Assembly: GCA_002495185.1 (NCBI GenBank)
Contig: DAEB01000045.1
Span: 1,837-7,260 of the forward strand
Reading direction: 5' to 3'
From: Thermoplasmata archaeon UBA184
GTDB taxonomy: Archaea > Thermoplasmatota > Thermoplasmata > Lutacidiplasmatales > UBA184
DNA length: 5,424 bases
Below the pieces are notes generated by a model. The model was not told where the DNA came from and made no database searches. It saw nothing but the letters and a program-made list of their open reading frames with translations. Below, in pieces: positions 3,792 to 5,424 of this stretch. A program made the translations under genes and the position numbers. The stretch's first letter is position 1. Each line of letters begins with the position of its first letter.

Positions 3792-5294
3792 ATGCCGAGC
3801 GACCCGGACGACTCTCAGATTTCCCCCCCGCGGGAACGCAACGTCCTCCTCCTCGACCTGTCGAAGAGCATGTACGCGCCGCTGCCGGACCCTCAGGGGC
3901 AGGGACCCGAGCGGCAGAAGATCGAGGTCGCCCGGACCGCCGTGTTCCGGATCCTCCAGGACGCCGCGGCGACCGGCACGCTCTTCGGGCTCGTCACGTT
4001 CACCGAGACCGTCCGCGTCCCAGTGCCTCTTGGCGAGATCCACCGAGAGAACCTTCCGTACATCGAGAACCTGATCTCGCTCCTCACTCCGAGCGGCCGT
4101 TCTGCGATCTGGGACGCCCTCGGAGTCGGTGCCGACCTTCTTCGGATGGGGACCCAGGGGGTCCAGGGAAACCTCGTCCTCGTGACCGACGGCTGGGACA
4201 ACGCGTCGACCCGGTTCGAGGTCCGAAGTGAGCCGGTCGGGAAACCACCCGGCGGGAAGGTCGACCTCGTGCCCTACATGCTGCCCGCCCACTCCCGACT
4301 CACGCTCCGCATCATCGGCATCGGGAGCGGGGACGAACGCGACAAGGGAGTCGACACGAACCGGATGAATCAGTTCGTGGGGCAGCTCGGTCAGCGGGCG
4401 CAGGAGCTCGGACTCCCGCCGGCCTTCAGCTTTCAGCTCGTGACCACGGGCTCCCAGCTGTTCGCGCAGATGGTGAACGCCTTCGTCGACGTCGGTTACG
4501 AGGACGACCGGCCGATCGAGGAACTGCATCCGGAGGAGCTCGCCCGCCACGCCGCGAACGCGGCGCGAGCGCTGAAGGAGCCGCAGCAGCACGCGACCGT
4601 GTCGCGCATCCGCGGCGCCGCGGGTCCGGCCAGTTCTCCCGAGTCGACCTACTCCGAGGCCCCCGACCTCGAGGTCGAGTTCCTCACGAGCGGTCCGGGA
4701 GGCCCCCCCGCGTACCTCAAAGAACGGTATGGCCCGCTCGGCGAGGTCGTTTCAGCGTACCTCGCTGGGGACCTCGACCGCGCGCTCCAGCTGGTCCAGA
4801 GGAGCCAGGGATTCCTACCCGCCGTCACCCGGCTCTACTGGGAGGCCCGAATCCAGTTCGCGCGACGCGCGGTCGTGGAGGCCGCGAGGGCGCTTCTCCA
4901 AGCCTGGGCGGAAGCGGAGAAGCTCCCGCCCACCGCACAGGCCCCGGTGCTCCGCCGCCTCGCCGTCCTCCAGGCGCGGATGCAGAACGACAAGGAGACG
5001 GAAACGCTCGTGCGGTTCATCGACGAGACCGAGCACCATCTCACGAACCGGGACCCGAAGACGCGCGAGCGGCTGATGGACCTGTTCGCGAAGCTGATGG
5101 AGCTGCGCGGCACGTACCAGCTCACCCGCCTCGCCGGCAGTGGGGACGTCCAGGACGCGGCCGTGAAGCACGAAGCGGCGGTCGAGGAGGTCTTTGGCCT
5201 CCTCCAGGACGCGCGGCTCGACTTGTCCGCCGAGGGCCCGACCGTAGAGGGCGCGTTGGACTTCATTGAAATATGCTTGGCGGAGATGCGGTAG
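3792..5294 (+). CDS. VWA-domain protein with helical, TPR-like C-terminal half
   Basis: A 500-residue soluble protein with no signal peptide or membrane segment. Residues about 16-235 form a von Willebrand factor A domain. The metal-binding (MIDAS) motif is VLLLDLSKSM with Asp22, Ser24 and Ser26. GRSAIWDAL (102-110) places Ser104 where a Thr is usual. NLVLVTDGWDNAST (127-140) supplies Asp133. A Gly/Pro/Ser-rich linker spans about 262-308. Residues about 309-500 are predicted helical by eye, with Ala/Leu/Arg-rich helix pairs (GEVVSAYLAGDLDRALQLVQ; VLRRLAVLQARMQND) that resemble TPR-like repeats. VWA domains mediate metal-dependent protein contacts, often beside an NTPase. The ATG at 3792 is the first start after an in-frame TGA at 3780-3782. 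It is 11 bases from a P-loop NTPase gene and probably cotranscribed with it. The specific function is unknown. Confidence 0.85.
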   Translation: MPSDPDDSQISPPRERNVLLLDLSKSMYAPLPDPQGQGPERQKIEVARTAVFRILQDAAATGTLFGLVTFTETVRVPVPLGEIHRENLPYIENLISLLTPSGRSAIWDALGVGADLLRMGTQGVQGNLVLVTDGWDNASTRFEVRSEPVGKPPGGKVDLVPYMLPAHSRLTLRIIGIGSGDERDKGVDTNRMNQFVGQLGQRAQELGLPPAFSFQLVTTGSQLFAQMVNAFVDVGYEDDRPIEELHPEELARHAANAARALKEPQQHATVSRIRGAAGPASSPESTYSEAPDLEVEFLTSGPGGPPAYLKERYGPLGEVVSAYLAGDLDRALQLVQRSQGFLPAVTRLYWEARIQFARRAVVEAARALLQAWAEAEKLPPTAQAPVLRRLAVLQARMQNDKETETLVRFIDETEHHLTNRDPKTRERLMDLFAKLMELRGTYQLTRLAGSGDVQDAAVKHEAAVEEVFGLLQDARLDLSAEGPTVEGALDFIEICLAEMR

Positions 5295-5305
5295 GGTAGA
5301 GGTCG

Positions 5306-5424
5306 ATGGCCGAGGTCAAGTCCACCACCCGTCGTCGGACGACCGGCAAGCGGGAACCGAAGTCGGTCGACGCGACGCGCATCGCGGTCGTCGGGATCCC
5401 CGCGTCCGGGAAGACGACGTACTT
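5306..5424 (+). CDS. P-loop NTPase, N-terminal fragment (continues past window)
   Basis: Only the first 39 codons are visible. The ATG at 5306 follows the VWA stop by 11 bases, with AGAGGT close upstream. Residues 1-25 are a hydrophilic, basic tail (TTRRRTTGKREPKS). Then a hydrophobic strand leads into a Walker A loop, RIAVVGIPASGKTTY (25-39), with Gly30, Gly35, Lys36 and Thr37 in the canonical GxxxxGKT arrangement. The first-strand placement at the very N-terminus after a short tail is typical of small GTPase-like or related P-loop domains, but ATPases start the same way, and the Walker B or G4 motifs that would decide lie outside. Cotranscription with the VWA gene suggests they work together. 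Confidence 0.72.
   Translation, partial: MAEVKSTTRRRTTGKREPKSVDATRIAVVGIPASGKTTY

Noticed and set aside
3711..4592. Minus-strand open frame of 293 residues
   Set aside because: It is antisense to the VWA domain coding region, which carries clear MIDAS motifs; codon constraint belongs to the plus strand.

Overview
The window is a GC-rich stretch of archaeal chromosome. Evidence for an archaeon: the proteins S19e, L39e, L31e, S17e, aIF6 and the PDCD5-type DNA-binding protein are archaeal/eukaryotic families with no bacterial equivalents, and TATA-like boxes sit about 30 bases before the start codons of two ribosomal genes, as expected for leaderless archaeal mRNAs. The high GC, together with only ordinary acidity in the ribosomal proteins, argues against a halophile. 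It would fit one of the high-GC uncultured Thermoplasmatota lineages, but that placement is an inference.

Layout. (1) 1-1103, minus strand: a two-gene molybdenum-cofactor unit. A MocA/MobA-like nucleotidyltransferase is followed three bases later by an XdhC/CoxI-type maturation factor that runs off the left edge. Together they suggest the organism makes a molybdenum hydroxylase (CO dehydrogenase or xanthine dehydrogenase class); the enzyme itself is not in view. (2) 1104-1297: a divergent intergenic region with an inverted repeat and the promoter of the ribosomal operon. (3) 1298-3324, plus strand: a tight operon S19e - PDCD5-like protein - L39e - L31e - aIF6 with gaps of 15-28 bases, the classical archaeal cluster around late 50S assembly. 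(4) 3353-3577, minus strand: S17e, convergent with aIF6 and with its own promoter. (5) 3578-3791: a 214-base intergenic region with two inverted repeats. (6) 3792-5424, plus strand: a 500-residue von Willebrand A (VWA) protein with a helical C-terminal half, followed 11 bases later by the start of a P-loop NTPase (Walker A GIPASGKT) cut by the right edge.

The first five blocks are recognisable housekeeping or cofactor genes. The VWA / P-loop NTPase pair is the accessory, least explained part. It resembles in outline the VWA plus NTPase signalling or conflict modules known from prokaryotes, but only the first 39 residues of the NTPase are visible, so its class cannot be fixed here.
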